This document shows, one piece after another, positions 34,368 through 42,359 of a DNA stretch of 64,000 bases. The notes below the pieces were generated by a model that saw only the letters and a program-made list of their open reading frames with translations, was not told the origin of the DNA and made no database searches. The stretch is from Actinomycetota bacterium (GTDB lineage: Bacteria > Actinomycetota > Thermoleophilia > BMS3ABIN01): NCBI GenBank assembly GCA_016235065.1, contig JACRMB010000003.1:281933-345932 (forward strand), in the 5' to 3' direction. Every line of letters starts with the position of its first letter. Positions within the stretch are counted from its first letter, which is position 1. Position numbers and translations under genes: made by a program.

Positions 34368-35747
34368 ATGAAAGTGTTCAAGAAAGTAGGCACCCGCAGG
34401 GTGTTCATGATGGTGCCTTTTATTCTGCTGGTCATTGTAGTCATCGCCCTGAGCGGACCGATCACCTCGGGCGGAGCTTATGGTTTGAGCGAACCTCTGC
34501 CGCCTCCGGTCCCCGGTTTCACACCGGCGCCACTTCCGGGCCCAGGCAGCTTCAATTCGATCGTCACGGTCGACATGGTTGACGCTCTCCTGGCGGATAA
34601 CGCCAATCACGGCAACGCCGTGGCCCCGAATGTCCATATCATCGATGTCCGTTCCTCATTTGAGTACCTTGCCGATGTCTGTCCCATGCAGATAGCTCTG
34701 GGCCTGCCCACCTATACTGTGACCAACGTGGGACATCCGTCGTGGAGCTGGCCCGATACAACCCACGAGGAAGCATTCTCGAATCCTTACTGGATCGGCT
34801 TCCACTGGGATGGCGTTCCTTACGCATCACTGTGGAACATCAGGATGCAGGAGAACCCGAACTTCCGTAACTACCTCGACGCACTTGTCGCTGATGGAAG
34901 CATCAAGAAGAACGACAACCTGATCTTCCTCTGCCAGACTGGTTACCGCGCTTCATGGGCGGGACAGGTAGCAGCCAGCATGGGCTTCACCAACGTGAAC
35001 GTCCTCCATGGTGGCATGCTCGCCTGGTCTGACGACTGGTATGCCGATGACGGCATGTATGCCAACAATCTGCCGGCTGACATCTCGCCCGGCGATTGCC
35101 CGCCGGAAGCGGCTCCCGCAGTCAACTGCGACCCTGATAACGTCCCGGGTCCCGCAGCGCGCTCCAAATCACTGGTCCTGACCTCGCCGTGGCAGTATGA
35201 CACTGCCCGTATGGCACTGGTCGGCGCACCGGTCGTCTGGAACGGTACCGAGCCGCATGTGGGCGTCAAGCCCCAGTGGATGCCGGGTGATTTCCAGCTC
35301 TCACCGAGCACCGGCAGTGTGCTGTGGGCCAGCTACGCGGATTACTCCGCCAGGCTGCTCACGGTGAACCTGGCGCTGACCAACAACGCGCCGGCTGCAC
35401 CGAGTCCGCTTAACTACCCTGCTTCCTGCGGCGGCGCCCCGGCGCCCGCTGGTTCGTGTGAGCAGGTCTATCAGGCGGCTCACGGAACGGCTTACAATGC
35501 ATCTATTGTGTATGCCGCCGCGACTAACGGCGTTATAGCGACGGGCCTGCCGGGAGCGATCGGCAGCATCGATCCGAACATGACCGGATCAGCCGCAGTC
35601 AAGTACAGCGTCCCGGTTGATGTGTCTTACTTCAAGACAAACGTGTACGCAATCGCGAACGATATGCCTGATCCTACTGCTCCCTATGGTCCCGATATGG
35701 CCTGGTACTTCACGTACACCTATCCAGGACCGGCCCCGACGGTGTAA
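34368..35747 (+). CDS. Exported rhodanese-domain protein
   Basis: 459 residues from ATG 34368 with GGAGG six bases upstream. A signal/TM segment (VFMMVPFILLVIVVIALSG) is followed by a Pro-rich stretch. A rhodanese domain (~60-225) has HIIDVRSSFEYLADVCP, a long insert rich in Trp, and the active loop FLCQTGYRAS with its catalytic Cys, then NVNVLHGGMLAW. The C-terminal ~120 residues (VLWASYADYSARLLTVNL onward, ending YPGPAPTV) form a separate domain that also ends the beta-propeller protein at 49892-51475. It probably moves sulfane sulfur outside the membrane. A 42-codon gene follows 10 nt after its stop. Confidence 0.82.
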   Translation: MKVFKKVGTRRVFMMVPFILLVIVVIALSGPITSGGAYGLSEPLPPPVPGFTPAPLPGPGSFNSIVTVDMVDALLADNANHGNAVAPNVHIIDVRSSFEYLADVCPMQIALGLPTYTVTNVGHPSWSWPDTTHEEAFSNPYWIGFHWDGVPYASLWNIRMQENPNFRNYLDALVADGSIKKNDNLIFLCQTGYRASWAGQVAASMGFTNVNVLHGGMLAWSDDWYADDGMYANNLPADISPGDCPPEAAPAVNCDPDNVPGPAARSKSLVLTSPWQYDTARMALVGAPVVWNGTEPHVGVKPQWMPGDFQLSPSTGSVLWASYADYSARLLTVNLALTNNAPAAPSPLNYPASCGGAPAPAGSCEQVYQAAHGTAYNASIVYAAATNGVIATGLPGAIGSIDPNMTGSAAVKYSVPVDVSYFKTNVYAIANDMPDPTAPYGPDMAWYFTYTYPGPAPTV

Positions 35748-35757
35748 GGAGATGCAG

Positions 35758-35886
35758 ATGACTGACAAGAACAAGATGGAGACCTACACGAAGCCAGAAC
35801 TGACGAGGCACGACAACCTGAAGGAGATCACCTTCGAGTGCCCCCAGTGGCAGTGCAGTGTGGTAGTACCGCCACCGCCTGCATGA
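35758..35886 (+). CDS. RiPP-precursor-like peptide with lasso-type leader
   Basis: 42 residues from ATG 35758; AAGGAG sits six bases before it, right at the rhodanese stop. The N-terminal part carries YTKPELTRHDNLKEIT, which fits the lasso-peptide leader spacing YxxPxLxxx(G)xxxxxT exactly, with Asp in place of Gly. The remaining 17 residues (FECPQWQCSVVVPPPPA) contain two Cys four residues apart and end in Pro4-Ala. There is no Asp/Glu at core position 7-9, so it is not an ordinary lasso core. No B1/B2/C enzymes are in the window. The leader could be read by an RRE protein elsewhere. Confidence 0.6.
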   Translation: MTDKNKMETYTKPELTRHDNLKEITFECPQWQCSVVVPPPPA

Positions 35887-35930
35887 TAAAAGCGGCCGCC
35901 TGAGGCGGAATGCTGTAAAAGAAAAACCCG

Positions 35931-35961
35931 GGGGGGCGGCGCCGAAGGCGCCGCCCCCCTT
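35931..35961 (+). terminator. Strong hairpin, probable terminator
   Basis: A 13-bp perfect G/C stem (35931-35943 with 35947-35959) with a GAA loop lies 45 bases after the peptide gene stop. The T-run is short (TTAT). A weaker GCCGCCTGAGGCGG-type hairpin precedes it at ~35893-35908. Confidence 0.65.
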
Positions 35962-36014
35962 ATGCAAAACCATTGTGAACCGGAAAGATATCCGACAAAA
36001 ACTATAAACACTAC

Positions 36015-36043
36015 TTGACTTGTCACCATTGATTCTATGTTAT
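36015..36043 (+). promoter_or_regulatory. Sigma-A-type promoter
   Basis: TTGACT (36015-36020), a 17-base spacer and TGTTAT (36038-36043). It follows the hairpin that ends the peptide unit and lies 245 bp before trxB. Confidence 0.45.
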
Positions 36044-36049
36044 GACACT

Positions 36050-36148
36050 GTTAGTTTGTTCCTGTAGTACCTGACAGATGATCTATTCAAACTCGGTCTG
36101 GGTCAATCTGTTAAGGGCGGGGGCGGCGTTTCAGCCGCCCTCTTTTTT
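36050..36148 (+). ncRNA. Candidate small RNA or trxB leader
   Basis: About 100 bases run from the promoter at 36015-36043 to an intrinsic terminator at 36119-36148. No ribosome binding site or open frame of note is present. It could be a free small RNA or an attenuated leader of trxB. The family is not recognised. The rest of the gap 36149-36287 holds only the trxB ribosome binding site. Confidence 0.4.
36119..36148 (+). terminator. Rho-independent terminator
   Basis: The stem GGGCGGC (36121-36127) pairs with GCCGCCC (36134-36140), extended by two more pairs, and is followed by TTTTTT (36143-36148). It lies 140 bp before the trxB start. Confidence 0.8.
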
Positions 36149-36287
36149 CGTCAGACCCTCCGCGTCGAACAGTGAACCGTTTTTTCTACGTATAAGCGCT
36201 TATCTCATCCAGTTGGCGGACACAGCCATCCATCCCTGAAACACAATTTTTGTTAGAATCAGCAAAACATCCTGGGAGGGCATCACC

Positions 36288-37211
36288 ATGGCGGAAAATT
36301 ACGACGTAATCATAATAGGAGCAGGCCCGGCGGGGCTGACGGCGGGGCTCTACACGGGCCGCGCGCGCCTCAGGACTCTGATCCTCGAGAAGGCCACGAC
36401 CGGCGGCCAGGCGGCAACCACGGACCTGATCGAGAACTATCCGGGTTTTCCTGACGGCGTCGGCGGCTTCCAGCTCACCGAACTGATGAAGCAGCAGGCG
36501 CTGGAGTTCGGCGCCGAGATCCGCGAGATCACCCCGGTGTCCACAATCGAAGCCGTAGGCCAGGACCGGATCGTGAAGACCGAGGACGAGAGCTTCACCG
36601 CCAGGGCGGTCATCATCGCCAGCGGCTCCGAGCCCAAGGTGCTGGGCATTCCCGGCGAGGACGAGCTACGCGGCCGCGGCGTCTCCTACTGCGCCACTTG
36701 TGACGGCGCTTTCTACCGTGACAAGGTCGTGGCGGTGATCGGTGGCGGCAACGCCGCCGTGGAGGAGGCCATTTTCCTCACCAGGTTCGCCAGCAAGGTC
36801 TACATCGTCCACCGCCGTGACGAGCTGCGCGCGGACAAGATCGTCCAGGAGCGAGCCCTTGCCAACGACAAGATCGAAGTCATCTGGGATTCCCACCTGA
36901 AGAAGGTCCTCGGCACCGGCAAGGTCGAGGAGATCGTCGTCGAGAACAAGAACACCGCCGAGCGCACCAGTTACCCTGTGGATGGCGTCTTCTTCTATAT
37001 CGGGACTGTGCCCAACACCGTATTCTGCGAGAGTGCGGTAGACATGGACACCCGTGATTTCATCGTCACCGACGAGCGGCTCCAGACCAGCGTCCCCGGC
37101 ATCTTCGCCGCCGGCGACTGCCGCGCCAACCTGCTGAAGCAGGTAGCCGTGGCGGTAGGCGAGGGAGCACTGGCAGCGGTAGAGGCCGAGCGGTATATCG
37201 AAGAAGTCTGA
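36288..37211 (+). CDS. trxB: Thioredoxin reductase
   Basis: 307 residues, normal length. Motifs: IIGAGPAGLTAGLYTGRA (FAD), CATCDG (redox CxxC, Cys136/139 region), VAVIGGGNAAVEEA (NADPH) and GIFAAGDCRANLLKQVAVAVGEGA (FAD). It reduces thioredoxin with NADPH, or possibly with a ferredoxin/flavin donor as in some anaerobes, since the NADPH-site HRRDELRA is present in slightly varied form. trxA follows after the repeat pair at 37229-37304. A strong GGGAGG precedes the ATG. Confidence 0.95.
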   Translation: MAENYDVIIIGAGPAGLTAGLYTGRARLRTLILEKATTGGQAATTDLIENYPGFPDGVGGFQLTELMKQQALEFGAEIREITPVSTIEAVGQDRIVKTEDESFTARAVIIASGSEPKVLGIPGEDELRGRGVSYCATCDGAFYRDKVVAVIGGGNAAVEEAIFLTRFASKVYIVHRRDELRADKIVQERALANDKIEVIWDSHLKKVLGTGKVEEIVVENKNTAERTSYPVDGVFFYIGTVPNTVFCESAVDMDTRDFIVTDERLQTSVPGIFAAGDCRANLLKQVAVAVGEGALAAVEAERYIEEV

Positions 37212-37228
37212 AACGGCAGGTGGCGCTG

Positions 37229-37304
37229 AAGTTCCTGAAGTTCAGCAACGTCCTCTGGACCCCTGGCCCTGGGCGTTAGTTCCTGAAATTCAGCAACGTC
37301 CCCT
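37229..37304 (+). repeat. Short interspersed repeat (family 2), two copies
   Basis: Two units reading AGTTCCTGAA-TTCAGCAACGTCC lie at ~37231-37254 and 37276-37304 in direct orientation between trxB and trxA. They match the reverse copy at 25550-25578 and the cluster at 29466-29632. Confidence 0.75.
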
Positions 37305-37396
37305 GGATTACTGGTTACAAATCCCGCCTGCTGGGCTATAATATCGCCCAATGTTTTACATGTGGGTCCTGCTGATCCACTTATGAAGGAGGAAGA

Positions 37397-37729
37397 GTGA
37401 GCGACAAGGTTTCCGAAGTCACTGATGCAGCTTTCAAGGCGGACGTCCTCGAGGCCGACGGGCCGGTCCTGGTCGATTTCTGGGCCCCCTGGTGCGGCCC
37501 CTGCCGGACGATGGCGCCGATACTGGATGAGATCGCCGAGGAACACGTCGGCAAGATCAAAGTAATGAAACTCAACGTAGACAACAACCAGGTTACCGCC
37601 AGCAATTACGATGTGCTGAGCATACCGACGCTGTTCCTGTTCGAGGGTGGCGAGGTGAAGAAAAAACTTATCGGGGCGCTTCCCAAGAAGAAGCTGATGG
37701 AAGAGATCGCTCCCTGGCTCGGCGCCTGA
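37397..37729 (+). CDS. trxA: Thioredoxin
   Basis: 110 residues from GTG 37397 behind GGAGGAAG. The active site is FWAPWCGPCRTM; the cis-Pro loop is SIPTLFLF. It is a general cytoplasmic disulfide reductase fed by the neighbouring TrxB. The tautomerase gene starts within its stop codon (TGATG). Confidence 0.95.
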   Translation: MSDKVSEVTDAAFKADVLEADGPVLVDFWAPWCGPCRTMAPILDEIAEEHVGKIKVMKLNVDNNQVTASNYDVLSIPTLFLFEGGEVKKKLIGALPKKKLMEEIAPWLGA

Positions 37730-37908
37730 TGCCGTTCGTCGAGGTAAAACTCTACGAGGGGCGCACGCGGGAGCAGAAGGAAGCCCTGGTCGACAGGATC
37801 ACTGAGGCTTTCGTCGAGATCGCCGGTACCCCGAGGGAGCATGTCTGGATCGTCTTCAGGGACGTCCCCAAGGACCAGTGGGCGATGAACGGCGAGCTCC
37901 AGGGCTGA
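37729..37908 (+). CDS. 4-oxalocrotonate tautomerase-family protein
   Basis: 59 residues, the usual length for the small tautomerase family. It starts with Met-Pro (PFVEVKLYEGRTREQKEAL), so Pro1 would be the catalytic base after Met removal. VWIVFRDVPKDQWAMNG matches the C-terminal half. Its start overlaps the trxA stop by one base, indicating translational coupling. The natural substrate is unknown. Confidence 0.85.
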   Translation: MPFVEVKLYEGRTREQKEALVDRITEAFVEIAGTPREHVWIVFRDVPKDQWAMNGELQG

Positions 37909-37980
37909 GCACAGAGTCCAGGATCCTCATCCTGGCAATCCCCGCTCGCGACCCGGGCATGACTTCGGTGTCCACCGCCC

Positions 37981-38658
37981 CTACTCACATGCTTCGCTGA
38001 GATCCAGCTGCAGGATGCCGTTGCGGATGGCGTAATGCACCAGCTCGGCCCGCCTGTGCAGGTTCAGCTTCTCCATTATGTTGGCCTTGTGGGTCTCTAC
38101 TGTCTTGACGCTGATGAACAGCGGCTTGGCGATCTCCCGGCAGGTGTATCCCTCGGCGACCAGTCTCAGTATCTCGCGCTCGCGCTCGGTCAGGGCCTCT
38201 GAGTTCGAGGCATTGTTATGGGCCCGCCTGAGCCGCTCCATGGAATTCTCTACCACCAGGCGTGTGATCGGTGGATAGAGGAAATAGTCTCCCCGTGCCA
38301 CCACCTGGATGGCGTTGATGAGATCCGTGTCGGCGGCTTCCTTGAGCAGGTAGCCGGATGCTCCGGCTTCGAATGCCTGGAAGAGGTACTCTTCGTTGTC
38401 GTGCACAGTAAGGACAAGCACCTTGACGTCCTCACTCCACTGCCTGATCTGCCTGGTGGCGTCGAGGCCGTTCATGATGGGCATGCCGATATCCATCACC
38501 ACGACGTCCGGCAGCAGTTCCTGAACCTTGCGCACGGCCTCGCGGCCGTTCTCCGCCTCTCCAACGACCTCGATGTCGCTAACCTCACGCAGAAGGCGGA
38601 TGATTCCCGATCTCAGTAACCCGTGATCGTCGGCTAAAAGTATCCTTGTCTTGCTCAC
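37981..38658 (-). CDS. NarL/LuxR-family response regulator
   Basis: 225 residues. The receiver domain has LLADDHG, VVVMDIGMP (phospho-Asp near residue 55), TVHDNEEY and KEAADTD. The C-terminal HTH is LTEREREILRLVAEGYTCREIAKPLFISVKTVETHKANIMEKLNLHRRAELVHYA. A transcriptional regulator; no cognate kinase is in the window. It lies downstream of the NrfD-type electron-transfer operon on the same strand, which suggests respiratory control, as with NarL. Confidence 0.92.
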   Translation of the reverse strand: MSKTRILLADDHGLLRSGIIRLLREVSDIEVVGEAENGREAVRKVQELLPDVVVMDIGMPIMNGLDATRQIRQWSEDVKVLVLTVHDNEEYLFQAFEAGASGYLLKEAADTDLINAIQVVARGDYFLYPPITRLVVENSMERLRRAHNNASNSEALTEREREILRLVAEGYTCREIAKPLFISVKTVETHKANIMEKLNLHRRAELVHYAIRNGILQLDLSEACE

Positions 38659-38700
38659 CGGATTCCCTCCCCTCGATACTGGTTAGAGGCTGTCGAGGGC

Positions 38701-38761
38701 GGGGGCGGCATCCGGATGACAGCCTGCTGGCAGGCTACTGCTCATCTCCCGGATCGCCCCC
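38701..38761. other. Structured intergenic element
   Basis: An outer stem pairs GGGGGCG-(GC)-ATCCGG (38701-38715) with CCGGAT-CGCCCCC (38749-38761), 13 bp with a 2-base bulge. An inner stem AGCCTG/CAGGCT lies at 38721-38736. No T-run follows on either strand. It sits between the response regulator and the electron-transfer operon and may be an RNA leader or a repeat. Confidence 0.45.
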
Positions 38762-38832
38762 GCGTTCCCCGATTGCCGTCTGGACTCATGAATCATGGTG
38801 CTTGTTTTGCCTGCGTCAGTCATCAGCTGCCA

Positions 38833-39138
38833 TCAGGAGCCGCTCTTGACGCATCTGCCGCCCCGCCAGATCACATAGGACGTGATCCCTGTCGCAGCTG
38901 CTAGCAGTGCGAAGATCAGGGTGTCCGCGATCGGTGAGAAGATGAAGCCTACGATCGTGAGCGCTACCAGGACCACCAGTATCACTCCGGCGAATACCGA
39001 AGCCAGGCCGAAAGCCGCCTTCTCTACCGTAGAGAGATTGCTGGCCTCGTCGTTCTCCCGGGCCTCGTCCCTTGCCGCTGCCTGCGCCTTCCTTTCCCTG
39101 AACCTGATATTCTCTGCTGTCGTGATGCCATCTTCCAT
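38833..39138 (-). CDS. Small two-helix membrane protein of the NrfD operon
   Basis: 101 residues. A charged N-terminal half (ENIRFRERKAQAAARDEARENDE) precedes two membrane helices (AAFGLASVFAGVILVVLVALTIVGFIF and ADTLIFALLAAATGITSYVIW). The family is not recognised. It is the last gene of the operon with NrfD, the FeS protein and the cytochrome, so it may be an accessory subunit or assembly factor. Confidence 0.65.
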   Translation of the reverse strand: MEDGITTAENIRFRERKAQAAARDEARENDEASNLSTVEKAAFGLASVFAGVILVVLVALTIVGFIFSPIADTLIFALLAAATGITSYVIWRGGRCVKSGS

Positions 39139-39192
39139 CTTGAGCCTCCTTTCGTTTGAACTTCTTTTTATTTTTTGGCCGTCGCCGGCCTG

Positions 39193-39696
39193 TTACCCGT
39201 TCAAGCTTTCCGACTCGCCGGTCTCAGCTTCCAGCCCGGCTTCATGATCGTCTGGCTCCAGCCCCATCTCTGCCTCCAGCCCGGTCACTCCTATGTGGCA
39301 TCTGGCGCACTGCGAGTCGGAGCCGAATGCTACTTCGTGCTCCGCAGAGTGGCAGGAGCCGCAGTACTTGCCGGCCGCCAGGCCCTTCATGTTGAAATCG
39401 GGCTTGCTCTGGACGCTGTTGGCCTGCATCTGGAAGATGCCGCTGTGGCAGGTGCTGCACTTGAATCCCTGCTCCACCGCGTGGGTCTCGTGGCTGAAGG
39501 CCACGGTCGCGACCGGCTCGGTGTAGAGGATGTCGTCAGGGACGCCGTACTGTTCGGTTATGGAAGCGACGGTCTCTTCGTACTGGGCGCCGCTGGCCAC
39601 GTTGATCTCTTCCGTGTATTGTGGTGCGCTGTAGAGTACGAATCCCACGGCCACCGAGACGAGCGTCACAGACAGGAGTATGAATTTGCTGTTCAT
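39193..39696 (-). CDS. Triheme c7/c3-type cytochrome c
   Basis: 167 residues from ATG 39696; GTG 39702 is also possible. An uncleaved anchor or signal (FILLSVTLVSVAVGFVLYS) is followed by three CxxCH haem sites: CSTCH, CGSCH and CARCH. Several further His residues (FSHETHAVE, HSAEHEVAF) are placed to be distal ligands, as in c7-type cytochromes. It is exported and would exchange electrons with the FeS subunit or an outside partner. It starts directly after the FeS gene. Confidence 0.88.
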   Translation of the reverse strand: MNSKFILLSVTLVSVAVGFVLYSAPQYTEEINVASGAQYEETVASITEQYGVPDDILYTEPVATVAFSHETHAVEQGFKCSTCHSGIFQMQANSVQSKPDFNMKGLAAGKYCGSCHSAEHEVAFGSDSQCARCHIGVTGLEAEMGLEPDDHEAGLEAETGESESLNG

Positions 39697-39705
39697 CGTC
39701 ACACC

Positions 39706-40548
39706 CTAGCCTTTCGTGTAGAAGACGTTGGGCTTAACGCCGGTTTCCGGCCGCAGAACCCAGACCGCCTTATCGATGTCGTGGACCCGCTTGTAGACCT
39801 CGCTCTTCGGATCTGAGAGATCCCCGAAGACCCGGACCCCTGCCGGGCAGGCGGCGGCGCAGGCTGTGAGTGCCTCGCCCTGGCTGAGCCGCGTGTCGAA
39901 GCAGAAGTTGCACTTGTCAACGGCTTTCTTCTCTTCGTCGTAATAGCGGGCGTTGAAGGGGCAGGCCGACATGCAGGTCTTGCAGCCGATGCACTTCTCT
40001 TTGTCCACCATGACGATGCCGTTCTCAGGATTCTTGTAAGTGGCCTTCGTCGGGCAGGCCCTGACGCAGGCCGGGTTGTTGCACTGGTTGCACAGAACCG
40101 GGATGAACTCGATCTGGCGCCCGGCGCTCTCCGGATGTTCCTTTTTAAGGATCTTGGTGCGGTAACCGTACTCGGGAACATGATTGGTCTTGGCACAGGC
40201 CTTCATGCAGCGCTCACAGTCGATGCAGTTGTCCTGACGGATGAGCATGCTGTAGTGAGGCTTGTACGGGTATTTATCCGCGTATTCCTCGTTGGAGGCG
40301 AAGACCTGGTCCACTACCGACGCGGCTGAGAGGAGCGTCCCGCCGGCGAAGACGCCGGTTATCGCGAGCCCCAGCTTGAGGAAATCCCGCCGCTCCATCT
40401 CCGATACGCTCCTGCCCTCGCTCTTGCCCTCAGGCTGGTTCTCAGCCCCGGCTTCAGCAGCGCCCTCAGCCTGGATCATGCTCTCATCCTCAGCCTGTTC
40501 CTGCGGCCCCTGTGTTTCTGGTGTTTCTGGTGTCTGGTTCACTCTCAT
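39706..40548 (-). CDS. Exported four-cluster FeS protein (NrfC/PsrB-like)
   Basis: 280 residues. After an acidic ~50-residue lead comes a Tat-type signal (ERRDFLKLGLAITGVFAGG). Four Cys groups follow: CIDCERCMKAC, CNQCNNPACVRACP, CIGCKTCMSACP and the CNFCFD...CAAACPAG set, giving four [4Fe-4S] clusters. This is the electron-relay subunit that docks on NrfD-type membrane subunits. The lead before the twin Arg is unusually long. It lies 8 bp after the NrfD gene. Confidence 0.92.
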   Translation of the reverse strand: MRVNQTPETPETQGPQEQAEDESMIQAEGAAEAGAENQPEGKSEGRSVSEMERRDFLKLGLAITGVFAGGTLLSAASVVDQVFASNEEYADKYPYKPHYSMLIRQDNCIDCERCMKACAKTNHVPEYGYRTKILKKEHPESAGRQIEFIPVLCNQCNNPACVRACPTKATYKNPENGIVMVDKEKCIGCKTCMSACPFNARYYDEEKKAVDKCNFCFDTRLSQGEALTACAAACPAGVRVFGDLSDPKSEVYKRVHDIDKAVWVLRPETGVKPNVFYTKG

Positions 40549-40556
40549 CCCTCCCT

Positions 40557-41771
40557 TCAGTGAGCTTCGCTTTTATGTCCCTTGAAGACCTTTTCTCCCA
40601 CGAGGAAGATCAGGCCGGCCAAACCGATACCGCCCAGTACCACCAGGATCTCGTGAGGGCTGGGCATGTAACTGAGAAGTCCCGGATATTCAGTCACGTC
40701 CATCTCGAACTGGACCGGGACTACCTGGCCGACGACCACCAGGTCGTAGCGCATGAAGAAGATCCCGAAGATCATCAGGGTGGACGCGAGCACCATCATC
40801 CCGATGTTGGTGCCGCGTGACTTGATGAGCAGCAGTAGCGGTATGATCATGCCGATGCCCAGCTCCAGCACCCAGAAGTTGAAAGCGTAGGGTCCGGTGA
40901 GGAGCGACTCGAGAGCCATCTTCTTGCCCTCGCCGCCGGCAAACCCGATGATGAACTTCCAGGCGGTGAAGAAGAGGATGACCGCGATGAGCAGGATGCC
41001 GATCTTGGTCGTGACTTCCAGCGCCTTTTTCGTCGGCTCGTCGAGCGGCTTGCCATTGATCTTGCTGGCGATCCAGGTGAAGAAGATGATCGCCGCGGCG
41101 CCTGACATCATTGCCGAGGAGATGAAGTAGATGGGCATGAAGGGTCCATACCAGAACTCGCGGCCGTCCAGGGTACCGAAGACGGCGCCCAGGTTGCTGT
41201 GGGCCGCGACACCGGCGATGACGCCGCAGAAGCCGGCGATCGTCGCTACCTTGTAATTGCCCTTCACCAGCAGGTAGAACTCAACCGCCATGAACATCAT
41301 GTAGGAACCGTACAGGGTTCCCATCCACCAGATGCTGGAGGTGAGGTTCGGTGAGATGACGTTGTAGATGGCCATCCGGAAGGGATTCTCGATCTCGAAG
41401 AAGATCACGAAGAAGCCCGCCATTATGGTCGCCACTGCCAGGAACACCGAGCGCTTGGCGATCGGCGCCAGGCTCTTTACCCCGAACACGTGGCCGATTG
41501 AAGAGACCAGGCAGAGCCCGGTCGAAGTCACCACGAAAAATACATATGTTGATATCAGGATTCCCCAGGGGACTTCGCGGTAGGCGCCGTAAGCTTCCAG
41601 CGAACCGATGAGCTTGGCGTGGATCCCTGCGGCGGTTCCGGCGATGAGCAGGAGCGCCATGAAGAACACGGCGATGTAATAAGTCCTGTCCTTTACTCCC
41701 TGAAGCACCCCCGCCGACTCCCCGGCCATGAACGGTGCTTCAGCTGCTTCGGTGGAAACACTATCAGCCAT
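40557..41771 (-). CDS. NrfD/PsrC-like quinone-interacting membrane subunit
   Basis: 404 residues, about ten membrane helices, first gene of the operon. Family features: VPWGILISTYVFFVVTSTGLCLVSS near the N-terminus, IFFEIENPFRMAIYNVISPNLTSSIWWMG, AHSNLGAVFGTLDGREFWYGPFMPIYFISSAMMSG. It should exchange electrons between menaquinone and the exported FeS subunit. No molybdopterin catalytic subunit is encoded with it, unlike PsrABC. GGGAGG precedes the ATG. Confidence 0.92.
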   Translation of the reverse strand: MADSVSTEAAEAPFMAGESAGVLQGVKDRTYYIAVFFMALLLIAGTAAGIHAKLIGSLEAYGAYREVPWGILISTYVFFVVTSTGLCLVSSIGHVFGVKSLAPIAKRSVFLAVATIMAGFFVIFFEIENPFRMAIYNVISPNLTSSIWWMGTLYGSYMMFMAVEFYLLVKGNYKVATIAGFCGVIAGVAAHSNLGAVFGTLDGREFWYGPFMPIYFISSAMMSGAAAIIFFTWIASKINGKPLDEPTKKALEVTTKIGILLIAVILFFTAWKFIIGFAGGEGKKMALESLLTGPYAFNFWVLELGIGMIIPLLLLIKSRGTNIGMMVLASTLMIFGIFFMRYDLVVVGQVVPVQFEMDVTEYPGLLSYMPSPHEILVVLGGIGLAGLIFLVGEKVFKGHKSEAH

Positions 41772-42359
41772 GACGCCTCCCTCTCTCGGTTGAAAATCTT
41801 TGCCTTTGCGCTTGACCTGCCGCTACTGGCTTGCTTGTTGGTCAATTTTTACCCTTTGCGCGTGAGAGGTAGAATCGGGAGAAACTACTAAAGGAATGGG
41901 GCAAAGTCTCTACCGCATATGGGGGTTTTCCTACCTGCGATGGGGAAAAGACCCTATACCCTAGTAGGGTATTCGCCCGAGGCAACTCCTGATAATTTCT
42001 TCAGGCGTTCGCGGCTGCTGGAGCGGGCGGTTTAAAGCGGGAGAACAGAGCGCAGGAATACCTGCAAATGGTCGTAATTTCAGGTGACGGACGCGGTGGC
42101 TCTTCAGCCTGCCTTAGTGCTATCGACTTAGTAGGATAAGTTGAAATGGTCATACACACTGATGTAATAAAGACAGTCTTTACGGTCAACTAGACAAATG
42201 GGGGTTTTTGGAAAAAACGAGGATTAATCCCGTAGGCTGTATGGGGCTATGCCATCAGGCCGGCCATGGGGATATACCAGCAGGAAGTGGTCGCTCAGTC
42301 AAGCAGGATGACGAGGAAATACGAAGAGGCTTGCCGCCGTTCAGGCAGCCAGCGGAAGG
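41772..42359. promoter_or_regulatory. Gene-free control region upstream of nrfD-type operon
   Basis: I see no convincing gene in these 588 bases. A 17-base palindrome, ATACCCTA-G-TAGGGTAT, lies at 41956-41972, 185 bp before the nrfD-type start, and may be a regulator site. It resembles but does not match NarL heptamers. The right part (42190-42359) would hold the 3' end of the asd transcript. Confidence 0.4.

Noticed and set aside
35758..35886. Calling the 42-residue peptide a true lasso peptide
   Set aside because: The leader spacing fits, but the core has no Asp/Glu at position 7-9, position 1 is Glu, and no B1/B2/C genes are near.
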